A DNA stretch of 64,000 nucleotides from contig CATLBR010000012.1 of NCBI GenBank assembly GCA_949879795.1, positions 21,826-85,825 on the forward strand. Direction: 5' to 3'. Source of the DNA: an uncultured Hungatella sp. Lineage in GTDB: Bacteria; Bacillota; Clostridia; Lachnospirales; Lachnospiraceae. The notes under the pieces were generated by a model. That model did not search any database. It was not told the origin of the DNA and saw nothing but the letters and a program-made list of their open reading frames with translations. The position numbers and the translations under genes were made by a program. This document shows, one piece after another, positions 36,228-45,249 of this stretch (positions are counted from its first letter, which is position 1; every line of letters starts with the position of its first letter).

Positions 36228-36622
36228 AAGAAAGTTGTAATAATTAATTGCTTTACGGAATATGTCAGGTGTGTTATGATATTGTCATTACATGGCAGAT
36301 AAGATATGGAAACATCTGCTGTCAAGTTTTGGACACAGCGTCATAATCGGTTCGGCGGGAGTTTCTTCTCCCGCCCCGCCTGGCAAAGCAGATCATGAAT
36401 GTTCGGAAGATCAGCCTGATATCAGGTTCAGCCCCATTGAGTTGATTGAGAAATATTTCTAAACTACATATTTCTGTGTCAAAATTCTTTTTTGACAGGA
36501 TCTAGGTTAATCGTTTTATCACACTGTATGTTCACAGAGGAATCACGGAAACATCACCAAAACAGAAGAAAATTTTTTGTTGCACAGATACCGGGAAATA
36601 AGATATAATGAAAGGAGAATGT
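36228..36622 (+). other. Intergenic region with a promoter and several hairpins
   Basis: TTTACG (36252-36257), 17 bases, TATGAT (36275-36280) is a fair sigma-A promoter 340 bases from the next gene. Downstream are GCAGAT/ATCTGC, GCTGTC/GGACA-C-AGC and GGCGGGAG-TTTCTT-CTCCCGCC (36354-36375). No protein frame is supported. It could encode a small RNA or be a long leader. A second promoter-like pair, TTGCAC-N18-TATAAT, is at 36580-36609. Confidence 0.35.
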
Positions 36623-37639
36623 ATGGGAAAAGGGAAGTCTGATATCGTGTATCAGAACAAGGATGTGGCCTCCAAGATGACAGGCGAGGCGCTGAAGGGG
36701 AAGAGCCTGGCGGTCTTGGGTCTGCCGGGTGTGAGGATTAAACAAGTGCTGCCCACGAATTTGCCGGCGGTTGAGAGCAACGAGCTGCGGCTGGACCATT
36801 TGTTCCTGCTGGAAGACGGTGTGATAGCCATCATGGATTACGAGTCGGACTATTCGCTGGAGAATTTTGTGAAGTACCTAAATTACGCGGCCAGGGTGTT
36901 GAGAAGGTATGAGAGGCAAAAGGGCCTCCACAAGCTGAAACGTCTAAAGATCATAGTGGTTTACACGGCGGATGTGGAGTCGGCGAGGGAGGAGTATGAT
37001 CTGGACGGAGTAGCGGTGAGGGTGGAGGCGGGGTATCTGGTGGGGCAGGATACGGAAAGGATATACAGGGAGCTGGAAGAGAAGATCAGGCTGGAGAAAG
37101 AGATAAGCGGGGAGGATCAGATTCAGCTGATGATCCTGCCGCTGACGGTGAAGGGGAAGGAGAACAAGCAGAGACTTATTGTAAGGACATTGGAACTTGT
37201 GAAGCAGATAAAGGACCGCCGGAAGAAGGTGGAAACGCTGGCAGGTCTTCTGACATTTACGGATAAGGTGATTGAAGAAGACTGCCGTGACAGGATAAAG
37301 GAGGAGATTGAGATGACACAGGTGGGAAAGATGATATTTGACGACGGATTGAAGGCTGGGACGGAGATTGGAATTAGGCGGGGTATTGAACAGGGAATTG
37401 AGCAGGGGATTGCCAGTAAGCTGGTGGAACAGGTATGTAAAAAGCTGAGAAAAGGAAAGACACAGGAAGAGATAGCGGAGGAATTAGATGAGGATCTGGA
37501 AGTGGTTCAGGAGATATGCTTGGCGGCTGCCTCGTATGGTCCTGCATATGATTGGGAGAGTGTGTATAAAGACTGGAAAGAAGATTGTAAAACAGGAACT
37601 TGTAGAGGAGATAAGAACTTGCAGATTCAGAACATATAA
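36623..37639 (+). CDS. Rpn-like PD-(D/E)xK nuclease/putative transposase family protein
   Basis: 338 residues; ATG at 36623 follows AAAGGAGAA, while an ATG at 36608 precedes the ribosome site. N-terminal about 1-150: a PD-(D/E)xK-like core with RLDHLFLLEDGVIAIMDYES (Asp58, Asp72-x-Glu74). The C-terminal helical tail contains the tandem GIRRGIEQGIEQGI typical of Rpn/YhgA-like proteins, then a short HTH-like segment (KGKTQEEIAEELDEDLEVVQ). Rpn proteins are nucleases linked to recombination and are often in many copies. It lies at the left edge of the three-gene operon but has its own region upstream. Confidence 0.7.
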   Translation: MGKGKSDIVYQNKDVASKMTGEALKGKSLAVLGLPGVRIKQVLPTNLPAVESNELRLDHLFLLEDGVIAIMDYESDYSLENFVKYLNYAARVLRRYERQKGLHKLKRLKIIVVYTADVESAREEYDLDGVAVRVEAGYLVGQDTERIYRELEEKIRLEKEISGEDQIQLMILPLTVKGKENKQRLIVRTLELVKQIKDRRKKVETLAGLLTFTDKVIEEDCRDRIKEEIEMTQVGKMIFDDGLKAGTEIGIRRGIEQGIEQGIASKLVEQVCKKLRKGKTQEEIAEELDEDLEVVQEICLAAASYGPAYDWESVYKDWKEDCKTGTCRGDKNLQIQNI

Positions 37640-37644
37640 AATGA

Positions 37645-37677
37645 TTGTAAACCTGGACCAAGTATGATATCATAGAC
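37645..37677 (+). promoter_or_regulatory. Promoter with palindromic -10 for the three-gene operon
   Basis: TTGTAA (37645-37650), 17 bases, TATCAT (37668-37673) in the box TATGATATCATAGA. -35, spacing and box equal those at 34812-34844, which suggests a shared regulator or a shared origin. Confidence 0.6.
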
Positions 37678-37724
37678 ACAATAGAGTGTGTGAAGCGATA
37701 AATGTGCGAGAGGAAACATGCGGA

Positions 37725-38546
37725 ATGTGTGTAAAAGAGTGGATTATAAAGAAAATGATCAGGTATCCGTTTAGATTTACCCTTGCCATAGCAGTATCAC
37801 TATATGTATTTGCCTATTTATTTTTAGGTTTTTTGCGTTTGGCTGATTATCTGTCTCAGGGTAAAGAAGTTGGATGGCTGGGAAGATTTACTCAGCTGTC
37901 TCAGGGAGTCGAATCCTGGTATACATTTTTTGGAAGTTATTTTGGGGTTATTGCCACGGTGATTCTGGGTATTGTTGCGTTGCGTTTGGATATAAAGATA
38001 CAGCGAATCAGCCGTGAATCAGAGATTAATGGTTTGACTGTTTCACAGATAAAACTGTATGATCTGTGGAGAGATTATGTCCCATCTGTCTTGAGGGGAG
38101 GAGACATATCCGGACGATTTATCTTGAAGTTGAGTTTTGATAAATTTGATCCTTATTATGATATTGCTATTGAAAAAGCAGAATGGGGATTGCTAAAATC
38201 TGATTACCTTCCAGACGAATGTTATGAATTAGATACTGTCAGCGTACAGATAAAAGCGAGAAAACAGTTGGAGATATATCTGAACTTTGATGATTTAAAG
38301 GTTCCTAATTCCAAGGAGACAATGAATTACTTTTACAGAATTCAGTGTTTCGAACCAATAATGATGAAACCTTATGAGAGACAACGCTGTCTAAAGCTGG
38401 AGCTGAGGCTTAAGAAAATGCTGTACGGTTCCCAAACAGAAGATATTCGTGCCAATTTGGAAATTACAGTGGAGAATGGCAATTATCAGGATGGATGTGT
38501 CATGCTGGAAGAGAAGAATAGCATGTTAACAGTTTTAGAAACATAA
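37725..38546 (+). CDS. Two-helix membrane protein, first gene of the three-gene operon
   Basis: 273 residues from ATG at 37725 (AGAGG about 10 bases upstream); a GTG at 37686 also opens the frame, and I cannot exclude it. Two hydrophobic helices lie at about 17-40 (TLAIAVSLYVFAYLFLGFL) and 66-87 (YTFFGSYFGVIATVILGIVA). Residues 90-273 form a soluble, beta-rich domain with no match I know. Both ends of the protein should be cytoplasmic. Base use is more AT-rich than the surrounding glycosyltransferases. Fifteen bases separate it from the next gene. It could anchor or sense for the operon partner at the membrane. Confidence 0.7.
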   Translation: MCVKEWIIKKMIRYPFRFTLAIAVSLYVFAYLFLGFLRLADYLSQGKEVGWLGRFTQLSQGVESWYTFFGSYFGVIATVILGIVALRLDIKIQRISRESEINGLTVSQIKLYDLWRDYVPSVLRGGDISGRFILKLSFDKFDPYYDIAIEKAEWGLLKSDYLPDECYELDTVSVQIKARKQLEIYLNFDDLKVPNSKETMNYFYRIQCFEPIMMKPYERQRCLKLELRLKKMLYGSQTEDIRANLEITVENGNYQDGCVMLEEKNSMLTVLET

Positions 38547-38561
38547 GATGGAGAGAAGATA

Positions 38562-40238
38562 ATGTCAGCGACGGTGATTATGGGTGGGTGGAAGGTGTCT
38601 TTGCAGACGTGTGTGAAGGACAGAGAACGGATTTTAAAAAGGGAAGAGAAGGCCAGAAGCATACTCTTGGATAACTACGAAGATGTATATGACTTTTTTT
38701 GTGATGTTCTCGAAGAGAAAAAGGAATATAAGATTTTGAGAGCGCGTAGAAGTCAGGTATTATTCCGGATTTTTTATCCGATTATACTTCTTAACGAGGG
38801 CGAAAACATCAACGTATATGGCACCTTTTTGTCTGATCATGCCGTATATAAATATAGAGAACAGATTAAAAAAAATTCGGTGTTGATCGTTGATGATATC
38901 GTAATACACGGAAGAGGACTTCGGCGGCTATATGAGTCCATTGACCCTGGATATGAGAGAGCTGACGTGAATATACATGTATGTTGTAAAAGCCGCAATG
39001 CAAAACTGGATGACAGATTGCTGCAAAGATTAAAAAGTAAGCCGGAGGATGCCTTTAACTGGGAATGGAGAAGGCTTTCTTGTCAGTTTGTCAATCTGAT
39101 TTATGCCTGTGCTACACCGTATATTTCGTTTGTAGGGAGTTATTATACGCGTGGGGCATATGTTTGTGTGAAAAATTTTGATACGGATTTTATAGTTATG
39201 GATAATTCCACCTCGTATCAAAGAATTCAAGGTGAAGAGTCTTGGGTTTTGTTCGAGAGGAAGAGAGATGTTGCGCTGTTTGACAGACTGGGATATGACA
39301 GCTGTCTGCGTGTATCTGGAAGCACATACATTGATGAGATAACTTATATACCGTATGTATTTGTTAAAAAAATGGATACTTCTACAGCGGGGGAAATTAT
39401 TACCTGGACATGTCAGAGAATCAGCAGTGAAAAAACGTCGGGTATTGTAAGAGAATTGTGTATGAAAGAGCAGAGTCAGGATGCGCTTTTATACCAAATG
39501 AAGTTATTTAGTACTCTGATCAATCATGCATATGGCCTGTATCTAAGAGACAGGTATAAAGATATTTTCACAGATATGTCCCTTGACAGAGAAATGCTGG
39601 CACTCTGCTATGGAGCAGATATCGCGCAGGAATTTGCTGAATTAAATTATGCTGATATCAGAGGATTGTTTCAGGAGGAACTGCCGGATTTCGTGGAACC
39701 TCTGGTAGAAGAAGACAAAGAGTTGGAGATGATCCTGGAACAGATTAAGAGTGATAGCTGCATCCATAAGGAGTTGGCAGAACGTTATTTTTTTGAAAAT
39801 GGAAAAGTTGATGAAAACAGGGCTCAAAGAAGGAAAGAAAGAAAGAAAGGATTGACTGTCGGCAGATTTTATGAGGGCATCAAGGGAGATGAAGTGCATG
39901 AGGTAAGCGCAAGTCAGCTGCAGGTATGGGATTCTGGAATCGCTTCTTGTAATATAGGGATCCATAAAGGGGTGGTCGGTTCTTATGTGGCAGCTGGAGA
40001 GCAGAGTTTTCGTTATGTTCTGGAAAAATACAAAGATTTGGTAAGAGATATGCTCTATCAGTCCAACAGCCCTCTTTGGGAAAAAGGTCATAAGACAGGG
40101 GCAGAGCAGGCTATGGAATGCTACAGTGAGTACATGAAAGTCCATGGTAATGACACAGGAATAGAAGTGCTTAAAGAATTTGTCTATGAACATAAGGATA
40201 ATTTAGAGGAATGGGGGATACCGGAGATATTCGCCTGA
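38562..40238 (+). CDS. Protein with phosphoribosyltransferase-like motif, second gene of the operon
   Basis: 558 residues with ATGGAGAGAAG upstream. Region 84-135 (INVYGTFLSDHAVYKYREQI, then SVLIVDDIVIHGRGLRRLYE) has the PRPP-binding pattern of type I phosphoribosyltransferases: a hydrophobic strand, Asp111-Asp112, and a glycine-rich loop, here H116-G-R-G119 in place of T-G-x-T. The following NIHVCCKS strand fits the same fold. The rest (about 160-558) is unassigned, with an all-helical middle and a C-terminal domain. PRTase-like domains are known as effectors in bacterial conflict systems; a sensor or effector role is inferred. Not a salvage enzyme by context. Confidence 0.6.
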   Translation: MSATVIMGGWKVSLQTCVKDRERILKREEKARSILLDNYEDVYDFFCDVLEEKKEYKILRARRSQVLFRIFYPIILLNEGENINVYGTFLSDHAVYKYREQIKKNSVLIVDDIVIHGRGLRRLYESIDPGYERADVNIHVCCKSRNAKLDDRLLQRLKSKPEDAFNWEWRRLSCQFVNLIYACATPYISFVGSYYTRGAYVCVKNFDTDFIVMDNSTSYQRIQGEESWVLFERKRDVALFDRLGYDSCLRVSGSTYIDEITYIPYVFVKKMDTSTAGEIITWTCQRISSEKTSGIVRELCMKEQSQDALLYQMKLFSTLINHAYGLYLRDRYKDIFTDMSLDREMLALCYGADIAQEFAELNYADIRGLFQEELPDFVEPLVEEDKELEMILEQIKSDSCIHKELAERYFFENGKVDENRAQRRKERKKGLTVGRFYEGIKGDEVHEVSASQLQVWDSGIASCNIGIHKGVVGSYVAAGEQSFRYVLEKYKDLVRDMLYQSNSPLWEKGHKTGAEQAMECYSEYMKVHGNDTGIEVLKEFVYEHKDNLEEWGIPEIFA

Positions 40239-40266
40239 GAAATAGGTTGGATGGCGGTAAGAGTAC

Positions 40267-41211
40267 ATGATGGAAAAAGCAATAGAATATGTACGTTTGA
40301 GATTTGAAGAGATGTATTACAGCCAAGATACAGGTATCAGGACAGACAGCCGTGACTGTATGAGATCTGAAGGTTTGGAATGTAATTGTATTTCAGGGAT
40401 GATCATGAACTATGCGGGATATATACTGTCAATCTGTCTGCCCCTTCCTCTTTGCAGGCCGCGTTTTTTAATAGATGAAGGGATAGGATATATAAAAGTT
40501 GAGTATGGCGGAAAGGAACTGATAACTCTCAATATCTCTGACCAGAATGTTTTCAGCTGTCATTTGTCCCACATGGTTTGCCAGCATCAGGACAGAGAAA
40601 AAGGACAAGTGTATATTCCTTTTCGCAAATACAGGGATCTGGAGGAAATTAAAAATAAAATCCGTGACTCGATGGTTATGAAAGAGGTGTTTCGGCATCA
40701 GGGGATCTATGCTTGTTACCGTCTGGAACTTTGGATTTATTTCTTGAAAGCCATGCGTTTAATTCCAATCAGCATAAGCAGCCGTGCGTTTTTATCAATG
40801 GCTGTTTTTATGTTTCCGGGAAAAACATTGGGATATATAAATGAGGGCATTATGTCGGGAACTATTTCTGAAAAAGAAGATTTGGAAAGACTTGCCGATT
40901 TTTTTATTGAGTATCTAGTGTTTATAAAAAAACTGCAAAGGACTACAGTCAATGGTTATTTTTTTGAATTTGTCGCAGCTTTTGAATGTCTGACACAAGT
41001 CCATATGGCTTCTTTTTTCGAAATGATCATTCATGAAAAGCGTGTAGATAATTCTGAAGAAAATCTTTATAGCGTGTTGGTGATGGCATACAATCGCAAT
41101 AAAGATGAGCAGATTCGTAGAAGGGGAGGATTCAAAACACTTGTAAATAGATTGAAGGAAATACAGGTATCTAGGGAGAAAGTATTAGCACTTGAAAGCC
41201 TTCTTGGTTAG
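40267..41211 (+). CDS. Unrecognised protein, third gene of the operon
   Basis: 314 residues, following the previous gene by 28 bases on the same strand. No domain recognised. The sequence is mixed alpha/beta with a hydrophobic stretch near 45-62 (MNYAGYILSICLPLPL), a central strand-rich piece (GYIKVEYGGKELITLNISDQ), and a helical C-terminal half with aromatic residues (FFIEYLVFIKKLQRTTVNGY). Several Cys and His are scattered (CHLSHMVCQHQ) and might bind metal. Starts at ATG 40267 or 40270; both are possible. The composition is like its two partners, so the three probably moved together. Confidence 0.65.
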   Translation: MMEKAIEYVRLRFEEMYYSQDTGIRTDSRDCMRSEGLECNCISGMIMNYAGYILSICLPLPLCRPRFLIDEGIGYIKVEYGGKELITLNISDQNVFSCHLSHMVCQHQDREKGQVYIPFRKYRDLEEIKNKIRDSMVMKEVFRHQGIYACYRLELWIYFLKAMRLIPISISSRAFLSMAVFMFPGKTLGYINEGIMSGTISEKEDLERLADFFIEYLVFIKKLQRTTVNGYFFEFVAAFECLTQVHMASFFEMIIHEKRVDNSEENLYSVLVMAYNRNKDEQIRRRGGFKTLVNRLKEIQVSREKVLALESLLG

Positions 41212-41268
41212 ACAAGTTGTATTCGCAGGAACTCAGAAAAATTACAGTGATATGAAGGAGAGAACTAT

Positions 41269-43827
41269 ATGAAAGGGACAGCTTGCCCAGGGATATCCCA
41301 GTGTATGATCGTGAAGAACGAGGAAAAAAACATAGAGAAAGCCTTGACATGGGGGAAGGGGATCGTGTCGGAACAGATCGTGGTGGACACAGGCTCCACC
41401 GACAGGACTGTGGAGATAGCCAGACAGATGGGAGCGCAGGTCTATGAATTTCAGTGGATCGACGATTTCGCTGCCGCCAAGAATTTTGCCATCAGCAAGG
41501 CAGGGTGTGAGTGGATCGCGTTTCTGGACGCGGACGAGTACTTTGCTCCGGAGGACGCTGGGAAACTTCCTGCTCTCATAGAGAGTCTGAAGGACGACCC
41601 ATGTGAGGGCATCATGACCGGCTGGGTTCATCTGGACAACCACGGGAATATCATGGCAGTTCAGTCCCAGATCCGCCTTTTTAGAAATCTGCCGGGGCTG
41701 GGATACAGGAGGCGGATCCACGAGTATCTCAGGACCAGGGATGGCAGGCCTCCCAGGCTCCTGGACGCCGTGAAGGATCTGTCTATCTACCACACCGGTT
41801 ACGGTAAGGCGGAGTCCGGAAAGAAGGCAGGGTCGGGAAGGAATTTCCGGTTGATTCAGGCGGAGCTTCGGGAGCATCCTGATGACTACGAGATGCTGTG
41901 GGCCCTGGGAAATGAGTATGAGCTTCTGGAGGACTTGAAGAGCGCGGAGGAGTGTTACCGGAGATCCACGGCTCTGATGCCGGAGAGCATGAACGGCGTC
42001 TATGACATGAGTACCTCCGGCTGCTGGTTCCGGCTTTTGGAGCTTCTCGCGTATTTTCCGGAGACAGACGAGGCGGAACTTTTGAAGGTATATGAGAGAG
42101 CGGTGAGAGGATGGCCCCTGGAGGGGGACTTTGACTACATCATGGGGAAATACTATGTGGCCCACACCAACTACCAGGCGGGAGAGAGGCATCTTAGGAG
42201 AGCTCTGGATCTGCTGGAACAGTACGGGAACACGGCAAAGTGTTCCTTCGTGTCGGCGGATATTATGAAGATCTATGAATTGGTAGCCATCTGCTGTTTT
42301 AACAACGGCAGATCAGGAGAGTGTGTCCAGCTGACTACGGCACTTCTGAAACAGGATCCTCATCTGATGAGCACACTGACCGTGATGCTGACCGCCTTTG
42401 CCCTTGACAAGAACACGAAAGCCACCGACGCGGCTGTGTTTTTAGGAAGGAATTTCTACAATTTTCAGATATTGGGCGATAAGATCTTTGTGCTGCGGGC
42501 GGCTATGGCTGCGGGATATAAGGAACTGGAGAAGATTGTCAGGGGGATGTTTACCGAGGAAGAGCTTCAGGCGGTAGATCAGGCCCTTGAAAGAGAGAAG
42601 ACGGAAGATACAGAAGGATTACAAAGGCTGAGGATCGTGTTGTTTTACAGTGATACGGAGTCATTCAATTATTTTACGGATCAGCTGGATAGAGAACTGC
42701 AGGCCAGAGGCCATGAGACATTTATTCTGGATCTGAGGAAGATTCTGTCAGGAGATCACTCGGAAGATACTCCCAACTCTCTTGGACGTTTTAAGCAGTT
42801 CGAATTAAAAAAGATTGACGCGGTTGTGTGTTTTGACACTTTGGGAACAGAAGATGAGGATAATATTTTTATCGAATGCTGGAACAAACACAGAGCGGAT
42901 GTGATAAACATTTTTATGGATCCTCCCTTCAGGTTCCGGCCCTTCCTGGAGAATCCCCCGGAGAGGTACCATCTCTTTTGCTGTGACTGGGAGCATATAG
43001 AATATGTGGAGAGATATTTTAAGAAAAGCGCAGAGTCTGTGAGTTTTATGCCCCATGTGGGGGTCCTGCCGGAGAAGAAGAGATGGATTCCCTATGACGA
43101 GAGGGCGTATGATATTCTGTTCTGCGGCACCTACTACAGGCCGGATGACAGGATAGCCCAGATCGAAAAGGCGTGTCCCAGGGGTAGCACTGTCTATGAT
43201 TTGTGCCAGAAAGTCTATGTTTTCCTCAAAGTCAACAGCGGCTTCTCGGCGTGGAAGGGTTTCCTGGCGGTGGCAGAGCAGGCGGGATGGAAGCTGTCTG
43301 ATGAAGTGCAGAAGCAGATGAGTGCTCTTCTGGAGGCTTTTGACTGGGCCATCCGTATGTACCAGAGGGAGAGGGTGGTGTCGGCGATTGCAGAGTCGGG
43401 GCTGGATATCTATCTTCTGGGGAGAGGATGGGAGAATCATCCTGCGGCAGGCCTGCCAAATGTACACAGGATCGACGACAGGATACCATACGGAGAAACC
43501 CTGGCTTACATGGCTGACGCCAGGATCAACCTGAATGTCATGCCGGGATTTAAGAAAGGGACTCATGACCGGATTTTCAATACGTTGCTCCAGGGTTCCG
43601 TGCCTCTGACAGATTCCAGCACATGGATCGACGAGAATTTTTCCGACGGGGTGGATATCGCCCTGTATGATCTGGATCATCTGGAGAGGCTTCCGGATAT
43701 TGCCAGAAAGCTGCTTGGAGACAGAGAACTGGCGGAGACGATCATCAACAATGGCTATGAGAAGACGGCGGGGAATTATACGTGGAGCCACTGCGCAGAT
43801 TGGATCCTGGAAAGTATTGTGGGTTGA
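41269..43827 (+). CDS. Bifunctional glycosyltransferase: GT2/TPR fused to a CgeB-like GT4-type domain
   Basis: 852 residues with AAGGAGAGA upstream. Residues 1-440 repeat the plan of 34878 and 43879: SQCMIVKNEE, VVDTGSTDRTVEIA, FLDADEYF and TPR-like helices. Residues about 450-852 are a second glycosyltransferase of the CgeB/Glyco_trans_1_2 kind: RIVLFYSDTESFNYFTDQLD, FMDPPFRFRPF, the CGTYYRPDDR motif, LLGRGWENHP, and FKKGTHDRIFNTLLQGSVPL with the C-terminal nucleotide-binding helix. The fusion could add two sugars in sequence to flagellin. No break is seen at the junction. Confidence 0.87.
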   Translation: MKGTACPGISQCMIVKNEEKNIEKALTWGKGIVSEQIVVDTGSTDRTVEIARQMGAQVYEFQWIDDFAAAKNFAISKAGCEWIAFLDADEYFAPEDAGKLPALIESLKDDPCEGIMTGWVHLDNHGNIMAVQSQIRLFRNLPGLGYRRRIHEYLRTRDGRPPRLLDAVKDLSIYHTGYGKAESGKKAGSGRNFRLIQAELREHPDDYEMLWALGNEYELLEDLKSAEECYRRSTALMPESMNGVYDMSTSGCWFRLLELLAYFPETDEAELLKVYERAVRGWPLEGDFDYIMGKYYVAHTNYQAGERHLRRALDLLEQYGNTAKCSFVSADIMKIYELVAICCFNNGRSGECVQLTTALLKQDPHLMSTLTVMLTAFALDKNTKATDAAVFLGRNFYNFQILGDKIFVLRAAMAAGYKELEKIVRGMFTEEELQAVDQALEREKTEDTEGLQRLRIVLFYSDTESFNYFTDQLDRELQARGHETFILDLRKILSGDHSEDTPNSLGRFKQFELKKIDAVVCFDTLGTEDEDNIFIECWNKHRADVINIFMDPPFRFRPFLENPPERYHLFCCDWEHIEYVERYFKKSAESVSFMPHVGVLPEKKRWIPYDERAYDILFCGTYYRPDDRIAQIEKACPRGSTVYDLCQKVYVFLKVNSGFSAWKGFLAVAEQAGWKLSDEVQKQMSALLEAFDWAIRMYQRERVVSAIAESGLDIYLLGRGWENHPAAGLPNVHRIDDRIPYGETLAYMADARINLNVMPGFKKGTHDRIFNTLLQGSVPLTDSSTWIDENFSDGVDIALYDLDHLERLPDIARKLLGDRELAETIINNGYEKTAGNYTWSHCADWILESIVG

Positions 43828-43878
43828 AAATTGACATGTCATCAATAACAGAAAAAAACACAGAGAAGGGGACAGGAA

Positions 43879-45225
43879 ATGAAGAAAGCAGGCACTCCCG
43901 GAATATCTCAGTGCATGATCGTAAAAAATGAGGAAGGTACCATAGAACGGGCGCTCTCCTGGGGAAAGGGGATCGTGTCGGAGCAGATTGTGGTGGATAC
44001 CGGTTCCACAGACCGGACTGTGGAGCTGGCGGAGAAGATGGGCGCTAAGGTGTACCATTTTCAGTGGATCGATGATTTTTCGGCGGCCAAGAACTTTGCC
44101 ATCGAGAAGGCACGGTATGAGTGGATCGCGTTTTTGGACGCAGATGAGTATTTTACAGAAGAGGGAGCGAAGGATTTGTTGAAAGCGGTGAGGGAGGCTC
44201 ACTCTCAGGGAAAGGAGAGCATATTTGCCTCTCTGGTGAATCTGAAGGACGACGGGGCGCTTATCTCCGTGATGACGCAAGTCCGGATCTTCCGCAACCT
44301 CCCCACTCTGAGATACCGGGGGAGAATCCACGAGGGGCTTTGTTCGCTGGACCATCATCCCATAGCATCTGCGGATATGGTGGATAAGCTGACCATCTTT
44401 CATACAGGTTACGGGGAGGCGGAGAGCGGGAAGAAAGTCGGGAGAAATTTGGAACTGATCAAGAGGGAAGTGGAAGAAAACCCGGATGATTTCGCTATGT
44501 GGGGATATCTGGGGCAGGAGTATATGAACATGGGCGAGTGGGACAAGTCGGAGGAGGCTCTGGGCAGATCTCTGGCCCTGATGCCTGATGAGTTCAAGGG
44601 AAGCTACGACGTGATTTCCTCCGTGGTCTGTCTCAGGCTTCTCCAGGTCCTGATTGTGAACCCTAAAACAGAGGAAGAGGCCATCATGGAATGTTACAGA
44701 CAGGGAATCCAGCAGTGGCCGGAGGAAGCGGATTTTGACTATATTCTGGTGGGATATCTTCTCACTAAAGAAAACTGGGCGGAGGCGGAAAAGCATCTGC
44801 GCAGAGCCTTAGAGACGCTGGAGCGGTACGGAACCACGGGAAAAGCCATGCTGACGGCAGCCAATCCCCAGAAGGCCTATGAGCTTTTGGCAGTGTGCTG
44901 TTTCAATAACGGGAAGATGGAGGAATGTATTCGCTTCACCACCGTGCTCCTGAAGGAGGATCCCTATCTGATGAGCACTTTGGTGATCATGCTGAAAGCC
45001 TTCCGCTCTGATCCCAATATAGCGTCTGCGGGGGAGAAAGGGGCCATGGAGGTGGCGGTTTTTCTCGGGAATACATTCTACAATTTCAGCGGGATGAAAG
45101 ACCGCCTCTTTGTGCTGCGGGCCGCCATGGGCGCCGAGTACGGGGCGCTGATTCTGGTGATGAGAAATATGTATTTCGGTCCGGAGGAACTGGCGGCAGT
45201 GGATGCCGCCTTGACCAGGCAATAA
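43879..45225 (+). CDS. GT2 glycosyltransferase with TPR-like C-terminal half, close paralogue of 34878
   Basis: 448 residues with GAGAAGGGGACAGG upstream. The motifs SQCMIVKNEE, VVDTGSTDRTVELA, WIDDFSAAKNFAIEKA and FLDADEYF are almost the same as in 34878, and the C-terminus (FLGNTFYNFSGMKDRLFVLR) also aligns. So 34878 and 43879 are duplicates separated by the Rpn, operon and fused-GT genes. A long reverse-strand frame covering it is a shadow of the repetitive acidic codons and has no ribosome site. Role inferred: flagellin glycosylation. Confidence 0.87.
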   Translation: MKKAGTPGISQCMIVKNEEGTIERALSWGKGIVSEQIVVDTGSTDRTVELAEKMGAKVYHFQWIDDFSAAKNFAIEKARYEWIAFLDADEYFTEEGAKDLLKAVREAHSQGKESIFASLVNLKDDGALISVMTQVRIFRNLPTLRYRGRIHEGLCSLDHHPIASADMVDKLTIFHTGYGEAESGKKVGRNLELIKREVEENPDDFAMWGYLGQEYMNMGEWDKSEEALGRSLALMPDEFKGSYDVISSVVCLRLLQVLIVNPKTEEEAIMECYRQGIQQWPEEADFDYILVGYLLTKENWAEAEKHLRRALETLERYGTTGKAMLTAANPQKAYELLAVCCFNNGKMEECIRFTTVLLKEDPYLMSTLVIMLKAFRSDPNIASAGEKGAMEVAVFLGNTFYNFSGMKDRLFVLRAAMGAEYGALILVMRNMYFGPEELAAVDAALTRQ

Positions 45226-45249
45226 CTGTGGGTTTGGCGGAGGAGTGAT

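Noticed and set aside
36580..36609. TTGCAC-N18-TATAAT as the promoter of the Rpn-like gene
   Set aside because: Transcription would start inside the ribosome-binding site and leave almost no leader, so I do not rely on it.
42805..44796. 663-codon open frame on the minus strand
   Set aside because: It is antisense to two glycosyltransferases with strong motifs and ribosome sites, has no ribosome site itself, and reads as composition-driven sequence.
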